From Verrucomicrobiota bacterium (lineage in GTDB: Bacteria > Verrucomicrobiota > Verrucomicrobiia > Opitutales > Opitutaceae): a stretch of 64,000 nucleotides of DNA. The notes below the pieces were generated by a model, which saw only the letters and a list, made by a program, of their open reading frames with translations, did no database searches and was not told where the DNA came from. The stretch spans positions 124,001 to 188,000 of the forward strand of contig JAQGOP010000052.1 in NCBI GenBank assembly GCA_028293545.1, written 5' to 3'. Position numbers and translations under genes: made by a program. This document shows positions 36,569 through 46,787 of this stretch, piece by piece; within the stretch, counting starts at the first letter, position 1, and each line of letters starts with the position of its first letter.

Positions 36569-36739
36569 CAATTGCGAATTTCAGATTGCGAATTGCGGAT
36601 TGGAATCACCGAGCCCGGTCCCGCGCGCGCCCTTTCTCCTCCTCAAATCTCCCCCCGGATCGACCGCTGATATTCCAATCCGCAATTCGCAATCCGAAAT
36701 CCGCAATTCCCCGGTTTCCGGTATCCGAAATCCGAAATA
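36569..36739 (+). repeat. inverted heptad-repeat element 4
   Basis: Left-arm units are CGAATTT, CAGATTG, CGAATTG, CGGATTG (36569-36605). The right arm (36674-36710) is complementary, and a further block of heptads (CCGGTTT, CCGGTAT, CCGAAAT) extends to 36739, just before the permease-4 ATG. Confidence 0.75.
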
Positions 36740-36747
36740 CCAACACC

Positions 36748-39147
36748 ATGACCGACCTTCGTTTCGCTTTCCGTCAGCTCACGAAATCCCCCGGTTTCAC
36801 CGTCGTCGTCCTGCTCATCCTCGCGCTGGGGATCGGGAGCACCACGGCGATGTTTACGGTCGTGAATTCCGTGCTCCTTCGTCCCGTGGACTATCCGGAC
36901 TCGGACCGCCTCTTCGTGATCAGCGAAACCAAGCTGCCGGAATTCCCGCAATTTTCCGTCTCGCCCGCGAACTACCTCGATTTCGCGAAGGAAACCGAGG
37001 CCTTCGAAGGCGCGTATGCCACCAGCGGCGCCACCTTCAATCTCACGGGCGGCGCCGAACCCGTGCGCGTCGCGGGCCAGCGCGTCACCGGCCGCTACTT
37101 CGAAGTCCTCCGCGTCGCGCCCATGCTCGGCCGCGCATTCGGGCCCCCGGAAGATGCACCGGGCAAGGACAACGTCGTCGTCCTCATGCACGGTTTCTGG
37201 CAGCGGCAGTTCGGCGGTCGTGCCGACCTCATTGACCAAACCATCATGCTCAACGGCAAGGCCTACACGGTGCTGGGCGTCATGCCGCCGAACTTCCGCC
37301 GCGGAAGCCAGAACGACGTGCTCGTGCCGATGGCCTTCTCCGCCGATGAAGCCTCCGGCCGCGGCGGACATTACCTCAACATGGTGGCCCGCCTCAAACC
37401 GGGTGTCACCGCTGAGCAGGCGCGCATCCAGCTCACCACCCTGGCTGCGCGACTCTCGAAACAATACCCCGACTCGAACAAGGGCTGGGGCGTGCTGCTG
37501 CTTTCCATCCTGGACAACAACACCGGCGGCGTGAAACCGACGCTCTACGCGTTGCTCGCCGCTGTGACCTTCCTCCTGCTGATCGGCTGTGCGAACGTCG
37601 CGAACCTGCTCCTCGCCCGCGCTACCGTGCGTCAGCGCGAAATGTCGATCCGCTCCGCGCTCGGCGCGAGTCGCTGGCAGACGATGCGGCTGCTCCTCGG
37701 GGAAAGCCTCGTCCTCGCGCTCTGCGGCGGCGGCGCGGGCATCATCGTAGCGTACTGGGGACTCGACCTGCTCCTCGCCATCGCACCTGACGCCATCCCG
37801 CGCTCCGCGGAGATCCACCTCGATCCCCGCGCGCTCGTTGCGACGGTCGGCATTTCCTGCCTCACCGGGCTCGCCTTCGGCCTCGTCCCCGCGCTGCAGG
37901 CGTCGCGCCCGCGGCTCGCTGACACGCTTGGCGACGGTTCGCGGGGCGCGAGCGAAGGCGGACGCCGGCATTGGTTGCGCAGCGTTCTTGTCGTCACGGA
38001 AATCGCGCTCGCCCTCGTGCTGCTGACGGGTGCCGGCTTGCTCATGCGCAGTTTCACGAAAATGCGCCAGGCCAGTCCCGGCTTCGAATCCGCGGGCGTG
38101 ATCACCGCCGCGATTTCCCTGCCCAAGGAAAAATACAACACGCCCGAAAAGCAGTCGGCCTTCATCGAATCCATCCTCGCGCGCCACGCGGGCCTGCCCG
38201 GCGTGAAATCCGCGTCGGCCACGCACGTCATGCCGTTCGCCGGTAACAACTGGATCCTCGGGCTCGAGATCGAAGGACGCCCCGTGGCGCAGAGCGATCT
38301 GCCTTCGATCAATTATTTTTCGGTCAGCCCGGATTATTTCAAGTCCCTCGGCATCCCCGTGATCCGCGGCCGCGCCTTCACCGCGAAAGACCGCATCGGT
38401 GCGCCGTCGGTGGCCATCGTCAGCCAGTCGTTCGCCGACCGATATTACCCGAAGGAAAATCCGATCGGGAAACGCGTCAGCGTCACGAACGGGCCCCAGG
38501 ATTGGCGGGAAATCGTGGGGGTCGTCGGCGACGTGAAGCACGCCGGGATCGATATTCCCACGCAGCCGCAGGTCTACGATGCGATCCTGCAGCATCCCTT
38601 CCAAAACGTCGCGTTCGCCCTGCAGGCTGCCACCACGGATGCCGCCAGCGCGCTCACCGCGCCATTGCGCCGCGAAGTCTACGCCGTCGATCCGAGCCAG
38701 CCCGTCTACTCGGTCGCGACGCTGGACAGTCTCGTCGCCGACTCGATGGCGCGCGAAAAATTCTCGATGACGCTCTTCGGGATTTTCTCGGCCGTGGCCG
38801 TCACGCTGGCCGCGCTCGGAATTTATAGCGTGATGGCGTACGGGGTGTCGCAGCGCTACCGCGAGTTCGGCATCCGGGTCGCGCTCGGGGCGAAACCCGC
38901 GGACATCCACAACCTGGTGCTCCGCCATGGCAGCCGGCTCGTCGCGCTGGGGGTGGCGATGGGGTTGCTCGGCTCGTTCGCCGCCGCGCGGCTCATCCAG
39001 TCAATGCTCTTTGAAACCAGCGCGAACGATCCGCTGGTGTTCGCCGCCGTTGCCCTCGCGATGACCCTCGTCGCCCTCACCGCCTGCTGGATCCCGGCCC
39101 GCCGCGCCACCAAAGTCGACCCGATGGCGGCGCTGAGAGCAGACTGA
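36748..39147 (+). CDS. ABC transporter permease, double FtsX/MacB type (array member 4)
   Basis: The ATG at 36748 (MTDLRFAFRQLTKSPGFTVV) gives 799 aa and aligns with the starts of members 5-7. The first FtsX segment is EMSIRSALGASRWQTMRLLL, the second EFGIRVALGAKPADIHNLVL, and the end is VDPMAALRAD. The periplasmic motif GRAFTAKDRIGAPSVAIVSQ corresponds to GRxF...VAIVN in the other members. The ORF track start lies 54 codons upstream inside the repeat element. Confidence 0.88.
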   Translation: MTDLRFAFRQLTKSPGFTVVVLLILALGIGSTTAMFTVVNSVLLRPVDYPDSDRLFVISETKLPEFPQFSVSPANYLDFAKETEAFEGAYATSGATFNLTGGAEPVRVAGQRVTGRYFEVLRVAPMLGRAFGPPEDAPGKDNVVVLMHGFWQRQFGGRADLIDQTIMLNGKAYTVLGVMPPNFRRGSQNDVLVPMAFSADEASGRGGHYLNMVARLKPGVTAEQARIQLTTLAARLSKQYPDSNKGWGVLLLSILDNNTGGVKPTLYALLAAVTFLLLIGCANVANLLLARATVRQREMSIRSALGASRWQTMRLLLGESLVLALCGGGAGIIVAYWGLDLLLAIAPDAIPRSAEIHLDPRALVATVGISCLTGLAFGLVPALQASRPRLADTLGDGSRGASEGGRRHWLRSVLVVTEIALALVLLTGAGLLMRSFTKMRQASPGFESAGVITAAISLPKEKYNTPEKQSAFIESILARHAGLPGVKSASATHVMPFAGNNWILGLEIEGRPVAQSDLPSINYFSVSPDYFKSLGIPVIRGRAFTAKDRIGAPSVAIVSQSFADRYYPKENPIGKRVSVTNGPQDWREIVGVVGDVKHAGIDIPTQPQVYDAILQHPFQNVAFALQAATTDAASALTAPLRREVYAVDPSQPVYSVATLDSLVADSMAREKFSMTLFGIFSAVAVTLAALGIYSVMAYGVSQRYREFGIRVALGAKPADIHNLVLRHGSRLVALGVAMGLLGSFAAARLIQSMLFETSANDPLVFAAVALAMTLVALTACWIPARRATKVDPMAALRAD

Positions 39148-39163
39148 TCCAATTGCGAACCTT

Positions 39164-39286
39164 TCAATTGCGGATTGCGGAAACCGGATACCGGAAAGTT
39201 TCGAGCCCCAATCCCTCAAGCCACTCACCCTTCTTCCTTTCGCTGAAATTAACTATCCGGTTTCCGGTATCCGGTTTCCGCAATTT
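39164..39286 (+). repeat. inverted heptad-repeat element 5
   Basis: The left arm (39164-39200) has units CGGATTG, CGGAAAC, CGGATAC, CGGAAAG. The right arm (39250-39286) reads AACTATCCGGTTTCCGGTAT and on, ending 5 bp before the permease-5 ATG. Confidence 0.75.
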
Positions 39287-39291
39287 TCCCA

Positions 39292-41682
39292 ATGCTCACC
39301 GACCTCCGCTTCGCTCTCCGCCAGCTCATCAAGGCACCTGGTTTCACCGCGGCCGCGGTGCTGACACTCGCGGTCGGCATCGGGGCGTGCACTTCGATCT
39401 TCAGCGTGGTCAACAGCGTCCTGATCCAGCCTCTGCCCTACCCGCACTCCGAACGCCTGGTAGTGCTCACCGAGGCCATACGGAAAACCACCCGCACCCA
39501 GATGTCCCCCGCCACATTCGTCGCGCTGCAGGACCAGGCGGAGGGATTCGAGTCGATCGCCGCGTGGGATTTTCGCTCGTATAACATCACCGGCCAAGGC
39601 GACCCGTTCCGGGTGTACGCGCAAAACTCCACCGCGAATTTATTCCGCGTGCTCGGGGTGCAACCGTTGCTGGGCCGAACCTTCCTCCAGGAGGAAGGCG
39701 TCGAGGGAAAAACCAATGTCCTCATCTTAAGCTACAAGCTCTGGAAAGGCCGGTTCGGCAGCCGCGCCGATATCGTCGGGCAAACCCTCCTTCTCGACGA
39801 GCAGCCGTTCACCGTCGTCGGCGTGATGCCCGAGAGCTTTCAGTTCGCCCCCCAATCCGACCTCTTTACCCCCGCGGCGTTCTCCGCCGCCAGTCACGGC
39901 GATTTCAATCGCCACCTGGCCGTGCTGGCCCGGCTCAAGCCCGGGATTTCGCGCGAAGCCGTCTCCGCCGGGCTCGAAGTCGTCAGCAGCAACCTCGCGA
40001 AATCCACGCCGGCGATATATAAGGATGTCTCGGTGAATGTGGTGCCGCTCCTCGAAGCCCGGGTCGGTGGCATCCAGCAGATGTCGTTCTTTTTGCTCGG
40101 CGCGGTCGGATGCCTGCTCCTCATCGCCTGCACGAACATCGCGAATCTCCTGCTGGCGCGCGCCAGCTCCCGCCGGAAGGAGATCGCCGTCCGCACCGCG
40201 CTCGGCGCCAGCCGCTCCCGCATCGTGCGCCAGCTGCTCAGCGAAAGCCTCATGCTCGCGCTGCTCGGCGGCATGCTCGGGTTGCTCCTGGGCCGCTGGG
40301 GCCTCGACGCGATCATCGCGTTCCTTCCCGCCGGGTTTCCGCGGCTGGACGAAATCACGATGGACCGCGGCGTGCTCGGTTTCGCGACCATCCTCACGCT
40401 CGTCACCGGGATGATTTTCGGCTTGGTCCCCGCCCTGCAAGCGAGCCGGGTCGACGTGATCGGCAGCCTGAAAGATGGCGGGCGCGGCAACAGCGCCGGC
40501 GCGGGCGCCAATCGGCTTCGGGCCCTGCTGGTCGTCACCGAGGTCGCCCTCGCCTTCATTCTCCTGACCGGTGCCGGGCTTTTTTTCCGGAGCATGCTCA
40601 AGGCGCAGGACAACGAAGTCGGTTTCGAATCGAAGACGACCTACGGCAACGTGCTGCTTCTCTCCGCCAAGAAATATCCCACGCCCGCCCAGCGCACGGC
40701 CGCCATCGACCAGTTGGTCGAACGGATTTCCGCCGTGCCCGGCGTGGTCGTCGTCACCTTCACCAACCATACCTCCCCGTCCGGGGGCGCGCCGATGGGC
40801 CCGTTCGCGATCGGCGGACGCCCGCCGATCGAGCGGGCCCAGCAGCCCACCTGTTTTTACTACGCGGTCACGCCGGATTATTTTAAGACCTTCCTCATTC
40901 CGGTTCGCCAGGGGCGCACTTTCAACGCCCGCGACGGCGCCAGTGCGCCTCGCGTGGCGTTGATCAATGAGGAACTCGCCCTGAAATATTTCCCGGCGGA
41001 AAATCCCGTCGGGAAACAAATCACCGTATTCACCAACGGCGTCCCGGTTCCGCGCGAGATTGTCGGCGTCGTGGCCAACGTGCGCCAGAGCAGCCTCTTC
41101 CTGCCGATGCAGCCCCAGGTTTACGAGCCGTACGCGCAGGTCCCGGAACTTTCGACGACCCTTACCGTCCGCTCGCCCGGCCCGCTGCAGGTGCGGGCGT
41201 TGATTGCAGCGGTCCATGCGGTGGATCCTGACCTGCCGCTCGACACGATGTATCCCATGGCCGGCGGGCTCAACCAGAGCCTCGCCGCGTACCGCATTGC
41301 AATCGTCCTGTTCGGGGTATTTTCCGTCGTGGCGCTCTTTCTCGCGGTCCTGGGCATTTACGGCGTGATGGCTTACAACGTCACGCAGCGCACGAGTGAG
41401 ATCGGCATTCGCATGGCTTTGGGCGCCCAGCGCGCCGACGTCCTCAAGCTCATTCTTTCGCACGGCGCGCGCCAGGTCGTGCTCGGGCTGGCAATCGGGC
41501 TCGCTGGCTCGCTGGCCGTCGCGCGCCTGCTGGCGTCGATGCTCTACGAAACGAGTCCCGGCGATCCCTTCACCCTCGCGTGCATCATCGCGATCCTCTC
41601 CTCCGCCGCCCTCCTCGCCACCTGGCTCCCCGCGCTCCGCGCCAGCCGGGTGGATCCGCTGGTGGCCCTGCGGGCCGAGTGA
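39292..41682 (+). CDS. ABC transporter permease, double FtsX/MacB type (array member 5)
   Basis: This 796-aa protein begins MLTDLRFALRQLIKAPGFTA. The coupling segments are EIAVRTALGASRSRIVRQLL and EIGIRMALGAQRADVLKLIL, and the end is VDPLVALRAE. The N-terminal 15 residues nearly match member 6, which suggests a recent duplication. A cluster of about four hydrophobic helices lies in each half, with two large periplasmic domains between. Confidence 0.88.
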   Translation: MLTDLRFALRQLIKAPGFTAAAVLTLAVGIGACTSIFSVVNSVLIQPLPYPHSERLVVLTEAIRKTTRTQMSPATFVALQDQAEGFESIAAWDFRSYNITGQGDPFRVYAQNSTANLFRVLGVQPLLGRTFLQEEGVEGKTNVLILSYKLWKGRFGSRADIVGQTLLLDEQPFTVVGVMPESFQFAPQSDLFTPAAFSAASHGDFNRHLAVLARLKPGISREAVSAGLEVVSSNLAKSTPAIYKDVSVNVVPLLEARVGGIQQMSFFLLGAVGCLLLIACTNIANLLLARASSRRKEIAVRTALGASRSRIVRQLLSESLMLALLGGMLGLLLGRWGLDAIIAFLPAGFPRLDEITMDRGVLGFATILTLVTGMIFGLVPALQASRVDVIGSLKDGGRGNSAGAGANRLRALLVVTEVALAFILLTGAGLFFRSMLKAQDNEVGFESKTTYGNVLLLSAKKYPTPAQRTAAIDQLVERISAVPGVVVVTFTNHTSPSGGAPMGPFAIGGRPPIERAQQPTCFYYAVTPDYFKTFLIPVRQGRTFNARDGASAPRVALINEELALKYFPAENPVGKQITVFTNGVPVPREIVGVVANVRQSSLFLPMQPQVYEPYAQVPELSTTLTVRSPGPLQVRALIAAVHAVDPDLPLDTMYPMAGGLNQSLAAYRIAIVLFGVFSVVALFLAVLGIYGVMAYNVTQRTSEIGIRMALGAQRADVLKLILSHGARQVVLGLAIGLAGSLAVARLLASMLYETSPGDPFTLACIIAILSSAALLATWLPALRASRVDPLVALRAE

Positions 41683-41684
41683 AT

Positions 41685-41820
41685 TGATTGCGGATTGCGG
41701 ATACCGGAAACCGGATAGTTCGAAACCCCGCCGGCCCAACCGAACGAACGCCTCAAAACTCTCACCTCTTCCGTCCGCCAAAATTAACTATCCGGTTTCC
41801 GGTATCCGGTTTCCGCAATT
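41685..41820 (+). repeat. inverted heptad-repeat element 6 (longest perfect stem)
   Basis: GGATACCGGAAACCGGATAG in the left arm (41685-41720) is matched exactly by its complement in the right arm (41785-41820), with further pairing outward. The loop is about 64 bases. It lies 2 bp after one stop codon and 6 bp before the next start. Confidence 0.8.
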
Positions 41821-41826
41821 TCCCCA

Positions 41827-44232
41827 ATGCTCACCGACCTCCGCTTCGCCTTTCGGCAGTTGCTCAAGAACCGCGGGTTCACCTTCGTCGCGGTCATCGC
41901 GCTCGGCATTGGCATCGGCCAGGCCACCACGACGTTCAATGCCTTCAGTGCCATCCTCCTTCGCCCGATTCCTCACGTGCAGGACGAGGATCGCGTCCTT
42001 TACCTCGACCAGGTCCAGCTCAGCAACACGCAGAATACCCTGAGTTTCTCCCTGCCCGACTTCCTCGATGTCCGGGCGCAGGCCCAGACGCTCGAAGGGT
42101 TCACCGCGGTGATGAACCGCACCTATATCCTCGGCGGCGGAACCCAGCCGGAGCGCGTGCTGGGGTCGTCCATTTCGGTCGAAGCCTTCGGCATGCTGGG
42201 CGTGCAGCCTCTTCGTGGCCGGCTCTTCCGTCCCGATGAAGGCCAGCCCGGCGCCGCGCCCGTCGCCCTCCTGAGCGAAGGCCTGTGGAAACGCCGCTTC
42301 GGATCCAGCGAAAGCATCATCGGCCAGGCCACCTCCCTCAACGGCGCCCAAGTGACCGTCATCGGCGTGATGCCCGCCGGTTTTCGGTTTCCCGAAACCT
42401 CCGAAGTCTGGATGCCCTTCATCTACGACCTGAAGGATAACTCCCGCGGCGCGCATTCGTACCCGGTCTACGCGCGCCTCAAACCCGGCGTGAACCTTGA
42501 CCAGGCCCAGGCCGAACTCACGACGATCGCCGCCCGCCTCGCGAAACAGTACGCGGAAACCAACGCCGCCCTCGGCATCACGGCGCGCGTCATCCGCGAC
42601 GAAGCCACGGATGACGTGGCCGTGCTCATGCGCCTCATGCTCGGGGCGGTCCTCTTCGTCCTGCTGATCGCGTGTGCCAACGTCGCGAATCTCCTCCTCG
42701 CGAAATCAGTCACCCGCGCCAACGAGATCGCCATCCGCACCGCGCTCGGCGCCACGCGCGGCCGCATCGTCCGCCAGATCTTGACGGAGAGCCTGCTCCT
42801 CGGCGCGCTTGGCGGCGCAGCCGGGCTGCTGTTCGCGGTCTGGAACAACGCTTACATGCTCACCGCGATCCCCGTCGAGCTGCCGTTCTGGATCAACTTC
42901 GACTTCGACTGGCGCGTGTTCGCATTCACGGCCGTCGCCACGATTGCGTCCGCCCTCGCCTTCGGGCTTTTCCCCGCGCTGCAGGTTTCCCGCAGCACCG
43001 CGCTGGAACTCAAGGAAGGCGGTCGCGGCGGCACCGGCAGCCCGCGCGCTCACCGTCTTCGACAGGTCCTGGTCATCGCCCAAATCGCCCTCGCGCTCGT
43101 CCTGCTCATCGGCGCGGGCCTCATGGTCCGGAGCTTCATCAACCTCCAGTCGATCAATCCCGGCTTCGATCCGCACGGCGTGATCACTTTTCGCGTCGGC
43201 CTGCCGCCCACCCAATATCACGACAAGGCCCAGGTTCGCCGTTTCTTCGACGAACTCGCGCCCAAGCTCGCCACGATTCCCGGCGTCGAGGCCGCCGGCG
43301 CCACCACGATGCTCCCGGGCTCGGGCATGAACGTGAACGCGTTCGCCATCGAGGGGCAGCCCAAGCCCAAGACGCTGATGGAAGCGCCCTTCGTCGTGCA
43401 CCGCACGATCACCCCCGGCTACCTCGAGGCGATGCGCATCACGCTCCTTCGCGGGCGGAATTTCACGGCGGACGATACCGCGGAGAAACCGAAGGTCCTC
43501 CTCGTCGACCAAGGCTTCATCGACCGGTGGTTTCCCGGCAAGGACGTGCTCGGGCAGCGGATCAGCTTTGACGACGATGACGGCAAGCCGATTTGGGTCA
43601 CCATCGTGGGCATCGTGAACACCGTGCCCCAACGCATCGGGACGGACTCGCCCAAGTTCGGCGCGTACAGCCCAGTCGCCCAGGACAACGTCAGCTTTCT
43701 CAGTTTCACCCTGCGCGTGAAAGGCGATCCCACCACCTACCAGGCGGCGATCCAGCGCGCGGTTTCTGCGGTCATGCCGGAAATCCCGATCTACAACGTG
43801 CAGACGATGGACAAGGCGCTGGCGTCATCGTACTGGCAGAAAAAATTCTTCGGGCGCGTGTTTACGGACTACGGGATCGTCGCGCTCTTTCTCGCATCGC
43901 TGGGCATCTATGGCGTGATGGCTTACTCCGTCACGCAACGCACCCAGGAGATCGGCGTGCGCATGGCTCTGGGAGCCCAACCGGAGGACGTCCTTCGCCT
44001 GGTCGGCCGCCAGGGCTTTGTCCTCATCAGCATCGGCATCGTGCTCGGCCTGGTCAGCGCGCTCGGGCTCACGCGCTTCATGGCAGGATTTCTCTACGGG
44101 GTGAGCCCGAGCGACCCGCCGACTTATTTCGCCCTTTCGATCGTGCTCGGCGTCGTCGCCTCCATCGCCTGCTGGCTGCCCGTCCGCCGCGCCACCAAGG
44201 TCGACCCCATGACCGCCCTCCGGTCTGAGTAA
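41827..44232 (+). CDS. ABC transporter permease, double FtsX/MacB type (array member 6)
   Basis: This 801-aa protein begins MLTDLRFAFRQLLKNRGFTF. FtsX segments are EIAIRTALGATRGRIVRQIL and EIGVRMALGAQPEDVLRLVG, and the C-terminus is VDPMTALRSE. Its first helix has IGQATTTFNAFSA where other members have IGANTAIFS. It is the last permease preceded by an inverted heptad element. Confidence 0.88.
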   Translation: MLTDLRFAFRQLLKNRGFTFVAVIALGIGIGQATTTFNAFSAILLRPIPHVQDEDRVLYLDQVQLSNTQNTLSFSLPDFLDVRAQAQTLEGFTAVMNRTYILGGGTQPERVLGSSISVEAFGMLGVQPLRGRLFRPDEGQPGAAPVALLSEGLWKRRFGSSESIIGQATSLNGAQVTVIGVMPAGFRFPETSEVWMPFIYDLKDNSRGAHSYPVYARLKPGVNLDQAQAELTTIAARLAKQYAETNAALGITARVIRDEATDDVAVLMRLMLGAVLFVLLIACANVANLLLAKSVTRANEIAIRTALGATRGRIVRQILTESLLLGALGGAAGLLFAVWNNAYMLTAIPVELPFWINFDFDWRVFAFTAVATIASALAFGLFPALQVSRSTALELKEGGRGGTGSPRAHRLRQVLVIAQIALALVLLIGAGLMVRSFINLQSINPGFDPHGVITFRVGLPPTQYHDKAQVRRFFDELAPKLATIPGVEAAGATTMLPGSGMNVNAFAIEGQPKPKTLMEAPFVVHRTITPGYLEAMRITLLRGRNFTADDTAEKPKVLLVDQGFIDRWFPGKDVLGQRISFDDDDGKPIWVTIVGIVNTVPQRIGTDSPKFGAYSPVAQDNVSFLSFTLRVKGDPTTYQAAIQRAVSAVMPEIPIYNVQTMDKALASSYWQKKFFGRVFTDYGIVALFLASLGIYGVMAYSVTQRTQEIGVRMALGAQPEDVLRLVGRQGFVLISIGIVLGLVSALGLTRFMAGFLYGVSPSDPPTYFALSIVLGVVASIACWLPVRRATKVDPMTALRSE

Positions 44233-44373
44233 GGCCAAACCTTTCCGTCTCATTTCACCTTTCGGGGACGCGATTTAAAGAAATCTGTAACTAAAGCCGC
44301 GTCGTCGGAGTTGTAAGGATCTGCACCGTACCCTCCGCCGGTCCGCACCGTAACTGCCGGATTTTGTTACCGC

Positions 44374-46773
44374 ATGAACGATTTCAAATTCGCCCTTCGC
44401 CAGCTGGCCAAATCCCCTGGCTTCACCGCTGTCGCCATCCTCACCCTCGCGCTCGGCATCGGCGCCAACACCGCGATTTTTTCCCTGGTCCAATCCGTGC
44501 TCCTGCGTCCGCTCCCCTATCCGGAGGCCGATCGCCTCGTCGTGATGTGGGAGGACGAACTCAATTTCCCCAACGCCTCGATCGCCTGGCCCGACCTAAA
44601 GGACTGGCAGCGCGACAACACCGCCTTCCGCGCGCTCGGCGGTTATCGCCGCGACAGCTTCACTTTCACCGGCCACGGCGAGCCGGAGATGCTCACCGGC
44701 GCGCGCACCAACGCCTCGTACTTCGACGTCGTCGGCCTCCCTCCCCTGCTGGGCCGCGTGTTCCACGCCGACGAAGACAAACCCGGTGCACCCGCCCTCG
44801 TCGTTCTCGGGCACAAACTCTGGCAGCGCCGGTTCAACGCCGATCCCCCCGTCATCGGCCAGACGATCATGCTCAACGGCGAGAACTTCACTGTCATCGG
44901 CGTGCTGCCCGCCGAATTCACGTCGCCGTCGCGGGCGGAATTCTGGACCCAGCTCGGCCGCAGCGGCGACACTCCCGGCTGGCAAACGCGCGGGAATCAC
45001 CCGGGCATCTACGCCCTGGGCCGAATGAAGCCCGGCTTTACGGTCCAGACCGCACTCGCGGACCTGAAACGGATTTCCGCGCGCAACGAAAAGGATTTTC
45101 CCGACACCAACACCGGCGTCACCGCCGCGGGCCAGGCGCTGTTTGAAAACGCGGTGGGCAGCTACCGCCAGGGCCTGTGGCTCCTCCTCGGCGCCGTGGG
45201 CCTCGTCCTCCTCATTGCCTGCGCCAATCTCGCGAATCTCCTGCTGGCCCGGAGCGCCACGCGCGAAAACGAATTCGCGCTGCGCGCCGCGCTCGGCGCC
45301 ACGCGCGGACGGATCGTGCGCCAGCTGCTCCTGGAAAGCCTGGTGCTCTCGGTCGCCGGCGCCGCGCTCGGTTTGCTGCTCGCGGTCTGGGCGCGCGCCG
45401 GCATCGCCGCGTTGAGCCCCGCGGACGTGACGCGCTTCCAGCAGGCGGCGATCGACGGTCGCGTGCTCACCGCGACCTGCGTGCTCGCGGTGCTCACCGC
45501 GCTCATCTTCGGCCTCTGGCCCGCCTGGAAATCCTCCTCGCCCGACCTCCGCACCGCGCTCCAGGCCGGCGGCCGCACCGGTTCCGGCAGCCTGCGCGCG
45601 CGGCGCACGCGCGAGTCGCTGATTATCGTCGAAGTCGCGCTCACCCTCGTGCTCCTGGTCGGCGCGGGATTGCTGCTCCAGAGTTTCTCCCGCATGCAGG
45701 CCGCGGAACTCGGCTTCGATTCCCACGGCATCATCACCGCGCGCGTCTCGCTGCCCGAGCGCACGTACGACAAGGCCGAAAAGATCGGCACCTTCCACGA
45801 CCGGCTCCTCGACCGCATCCGGTCCTTGCCGGGCGTGAAGTCCGCAGACATCGCCACGCACTCGCCGCTCAACACCGGCTGGCAGACGAGTTTCCGTCCC
45901 GAGGGCCACCCGCCATGGCCTCCCGGCCAGAATCCGCTCGCCGAGATGAACGTCGTGAGCGACGGCTATTTCAAGACGCTCGGAATTCCGCTGCTGCGCG
46001 GGCGCGCGTTCGGCACCGAGGATAATCCGAAGACCCAGCGTGTCGCGATCATCAACCAGGCTTTCGCCGAGAAGTACTGGCCGAAAGTCGACGCCGTCGG
46101 GCAAAAAATGACGCTCGGCGGGGATGAGCCCACCCTCGTCGTCGGCGTCGTCCCGACCCTGAAACTCTACGGTTACGCCGAGGAGCCCCGGCTCGTGCAG
46201 GCCTACCTCTCCGATCGCCAGGACCCGGGCGATGATTTCCAACTGCTGGTGCGGGCCGACGGGAATTCCGCCGCGGGGCTCACGACCGCGATCCAGCGCG
46301 CCGTGCGCGAAGTGGATCCCGACCAACCGGTGTGGGATGTGCGCACCTTGGACGAACGCATCGATGCGACCTTCAGCCAGCCGCGGCTGTACACCTTCCT
46401 CCTCGCGATCTTCGCCGGGCTCGCACTGCTCCTGGCCTCGGTCGGGCTCTACGGCGTGCTCGCCTACCAAGTGGCGCAGCGCACGCGTGAGTTCGGCATC
46501 CGCCTCGCGCTCGGCGCAGTGCACACGCAGATCGTGCATCTCGTGCTCCGGCACGGACTGCGGTTGTTTGCGCTCGGCGCGGTGCTCGGGCTGGCCGGCG
46601 CCCTCGCGCTGGGACGCATTCTCGGTTCGCTGCTTTATCACACCAACGCGCTCGACCCGCTCGTACTCGGCGGCGTGACCGCCCTCCTTGCCGTGATCGC
46701 CCTCGGCGCGTGCTGGCTGCCCGCGCACCGCGCCACCAAGGTCAACCCGATGGTCGCCCTGCGCGCGGAATAA
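44374..46773 (+). CDS. ABC transporter permease, double FtsX/MacB type (array member 7)
   Basis: This 799-aa member begins MNDFKFALRQLAKSPGFTAV. FtsX segments are EFALRAALGATRGRIVRQLL and EFGIRLALGAVHTQIVHLVL, and the end is VNPMVALRAE. Unlike members 1-6 it is preceded by a 141-bp gap without any heptad element, so it probably joined the array separately or has its own promoter. It is the last gene before the strand switch. Confidence 0.88.
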   Translation: MNDFKFALRQLAKSPGFTAVAILTLALGIGANTAIFSLVQSVLLRPLPYPEADRLVVMWEDELNFPNASIAWPDLKDWQRDNTAFRALGGYRRDSFTFTGHGEPEMLTGARTNASYFDVVGLPPLLGRVFHADEDKPGAPALVVLGHKLWQRRFNADPPVIGQTIMLNGENFTVIGVLPAEFTSPSRAEFWTQLGRSGDTPGWQTRGNHPGIYALGRMKPGFTVQTALADLKRISARNEKDFPDTNTGVTAAGQALFENAVGSYRQGLWLLLGAVGLVLLIACANLANLLLARSATRENEFALRAALGATRGRIVRQLLLESLVLSVAGAALGLLLAVWARAGIAALSPADVTRFQQAAIDGRVLTATCVLAVLTALIFGLWPAWKSSSPDLRTALQAGGRTGSGSLRARRTRESLIIVEVALTLVLLVGAGLLLQSFSRMQAAELGFDSHGIITARVSLPERTYDKAEKIGTFHDRLLDRIRSLPGVKSADIATHSPLNTGWQTSFRPEGHPPWPPGQNPLAEMNVVSDGYFKTLGIPLLRGRAFGTEDNPKTQRVAIINQAFAEKYWPKVDAVGQKMTLGGDEPTLVVGVVPTLKLYGYAEEPRLVQAYLSDRQDPGDDFQLLVRADGNSAAGLTTAIQRAVREVDPDQPVWDVRTLDERIDATFSQPRLYTFLLAIFAGLALLLASVGLYGVLAYQVAQRTREFGIRLALGAVHTQIVHLVLRHGLRLFALGAVLGLAGALALGRILGSLLYHTNALDPLVLGGVTALLAVIALGACWLPAHRATKVNPMVALRAE

Positions 46774-46787
46774 TTCCCGGCGCGATT

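Noticed and set aside
28648-41820. CRISPR array
   Set aside because: The repeats are 7-bp units within inverted arms and there are no spacers of constant length or cas genes.
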